This document shows positions 12,845 to 13,721 of a stretch of 13,721 nucleotides of DNA, one piece after another (the stretch's first letter is position 1; each line of letters starts with the position of its first letter). The translations under genes were made by a program, and so were the position numbers. The notes under the pieces are model-generated. The model had not been told where the DNA came from and searched no databases. It worked only from the letters and a program-made list of their open reading frames with translations. Source of the stretch: Syntrophaceae bacterium UBA6255 (GTDB lineage Bacteria; Desulfobacterota; Syntrophia; Syntrophales; Smithellaceae); NCBI GenBank assembly GCA_002441205.1, contig DJVN01000156.1, positions 1-13,721 of the forward strand, read 5' to 3'.

Positions 12845-13348
12845 TCAAATTTTGGTTATTTGGAATCCTTCCAGCTTCACAGCCACCGAACGGTGCAGAA
12901 GGTCAATGGAGATTACAAACATTTCCTTGTCAAAATCACTCTTAACAACCGTTCCTTCTATTCCGGCAAACGGCCCGCTGATGATTCTTGCTGACTCACC
13001 TTTTTGGGGATATTGAAGGGAAAATACTTCTGTTTTTTTATTCAAAAATCTTTTTATAGCTTGAATCTTATCGTCGGGTACAGGGAATGGTTCAGAATTT
13101 TCTTTTTTCCCCAGGATACGGACGACTCCGGGGGTTTTCAAAATATCCAGTTTTTTTTCATTATTCTCCAAAATCGTGTCTACAAAAAGATAGCCTGAAA
13201 AAAGAGGAGTATTGAATTTCTTTTTCCGGTCTTTTCTTTTACTCCATACTTCAATTTCAGGCAAGAAAGTGGTTAGATTCTTTTGAAGAAGACCGGCATT
13301 AACCTTGTATTCATGACGGCTTTTTGTATGTATGACGTACCACGGCAC
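12845..13348 (-). CDS. NusG-paralogue antiterminator, UpxY/RfaH-like
   Basis: A 167-residue transcription elongation factor from the GTG at 13348. The NusG N-terminal domain starts PWYVIHTKSRHEYKVNAGLL and continues with FLPEIEVW, FSGYLFV and TPGVVRILG. A KOW domain follows from about residue 115 (KGESARIISGPFAGIEGTVVKSDF). Such proteins bind RNA polymerase and carry it through terminators in long polysaccharide or secondary-metabolite operons. An upstream TTG at 13357 is less likely because AGGA touches it; AGGA is nine bases before the GTG. No ops-like element was found downstream and no glycan genes are in the window, so the target operon is unknown. The gene lies 127 bp past tRNA-Leu on the same strand. 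Confidence 0.85.
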   Translation of the reverse strand: MPWYVIHTKSRHEYKVNAGLLQKNLTTFLPEIEVWSKRKDRKKKFNTPLFSGYLFVDTILENNEKKLDILKTPGVVRILGKKENSEPFPVPDDKIQAIKRFLNKKTEVFSLQYPQKGESARIISGPFAGIEGTVVKSDFDKEMFVISIDLLHRSVAVKLEGFQITKI

Positions 13349-13475
13349 AGTAAACAATCCTATCGGTCATTACAAGATATTGGGCAAAGAAACTTTAACA
13401 TCTTTATAACTTCTGTTTATCATTTTCAATGGTAAGATATGAAAATGTTCAGATAGAAAGGAATTATAAATTTTC

Positions 13476-13562
13476 TGGTGCCGGAGCTCGGAATCGAACC
13501 GAGATGCCCTTGCGAGCGGGGGATTTTGAGTCCCCTGCGTCTACCAGTTTCACCACTCCGGC
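13476..13562 (-). tRNA. tRNA-Leu (anticodon CAA)
   Basis: On the minus strand it opens with GCCGGAG and closes with CTCCGGC plus discriminator A. The 3' CCA is encoded (13478-13476). The anticodon stem GGGGA/TCCCC encloses CTCAAAA, so the anticodon is CAA (reads TTG). A long variable arm (GCTC/GGGC around GCAA) and the T-arm CTCGG/CCGAG with TTCGATT fit a class II leucine tRNA. A consensus promoter lies immediately upstream. Confidence 0.95.
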
Positions 13563-13571
13563 ACGGGCGCG

Positions 13572-13599
13572 ATTATATAGGCGAAGGGTAAAATGTCAA
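13572..13599 (-). promoter_or_regulatory. Consensus promoter for tRNA-Leu
   Basis: On the minus strand TTGACA (13599-13594) and TATAAT (13577-13572) both match the sigma70 consensus perfectly and are 16 bases apart. The expected start is close to the tRNA 5' end at 13562, so the processed leader would be very short. Confidence 0.8.
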
Positions 13600-13610
13600 G
13601 CTAAAATCTG

Positions 13611-13640
13611 TTGACAATCAATTAATGCTCATGTTAGTAA
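13611..13640 (+). promoter_or_regulatory. Probable promoter for tRNA-Ala
   Basis: TTGACA (13611-13616) is perfect. The -10 is less clear, TTAGTA after 17 bases or TAGTAA after 18. It points toward tRNA-Ala at 13666, and its -35 lies only 11 bases from that of the divergent tRNA-Leu promoter. Confidence 0.5.
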
Positions 13641-13665
13641 AACGCCGAATTCATAGGAACTCAAT

Positions 13666-13721
<56 letters not shown>

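Noticed and set aside
12657..12848. 63-residue minus-strand ORF with one hydrophobic segment, overlapping the NusG stop
   Set aside because: It uses a TTG start without a ribosome site and contains the promoter region of the next gene.
12763..12945. 60-residue plus-strand ORF with a fair ribosome site
   Set aside because: It runs about 100 bases antisense into the NusG paralogue and shows no recognisable pattern.

Overview
The window looks like a chromosomal stretch of an anaerobic Gram-negative bacterium, most likely a syntroph-type deltaproteobacterium (Desulfobacterota, for example Syntrophales). This is inferred from the gene mix: a large soluble acyl-CoA synthetase, an SDR oxidoreductase, a QueG-like iron-sulfur protein, an exported SagB-type nitroreductase, a lipoprotein and a NusG paralogue. 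It also rests on strong AAGGAGG ribosome sites and sigma70-like promoters. No marker fixes the species.

Layout. Bases 1-399 hold no convincing gene. They carry two diverged tandem copies of a hairpin unit and then two stem-loops that form a structured leader before an SDR gene (400-1266). A promoter at 1353-1382 serves a 9-cysteine QueG-like iron-sulfur protein (1438-2238). From about 2242 to 4621 there is what reads as a short array of three integron-type gene cassettes with no integrase in view. Cassette 1 has a P-loop kinase and ends in a well-formed attC site. Cassette 2 has a proteasome-like Ntn hydrolase and a decayed attC. Cassette 3 has a RelB/RelE-type toxin-antitoxin pair with its own promoter and operator dyad, and a decayed attC. 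Host sequence resumes with a near-consensus promoter and a Kef-type cation/proton antiporter with an RCK (TrkA-N) domain (4711-6393), then a small lipoprotein.

From 6983 to 8719 (minus strand) lies the acyl-CoA synthetase, divergent from the secreted nitroreductase (8916-9557). The nitroreductase converges on a DUF493/YbeD-like gene (minus) across a long bidirectional terminator. A small secreted protein (10088-10372) ends at an unusual 20-bp-arm hairpin. After it come a possible GNAT-fold protein with a C-terminal membrane segment (10516-11391, plus), a clear GNAT protein (11428-12570, minus, own promoter) and a UpxY/RfaH-like NusG paralogue (minus). At the right end, tRNA-Leu(CAA) (minus) and the start of tRNA-Ala(GGC) (plus) diverge from back-to-back promoters.

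The most notable content is the cassette array. Its second gene keeps the exact proteasome active-site spacing but has Ser, not Thr, directly after the initiator Met. Its third carries a self-contained toxin-antitoxin promoter and operator. All assignments come from reading sequence and motifs; no database search was run.
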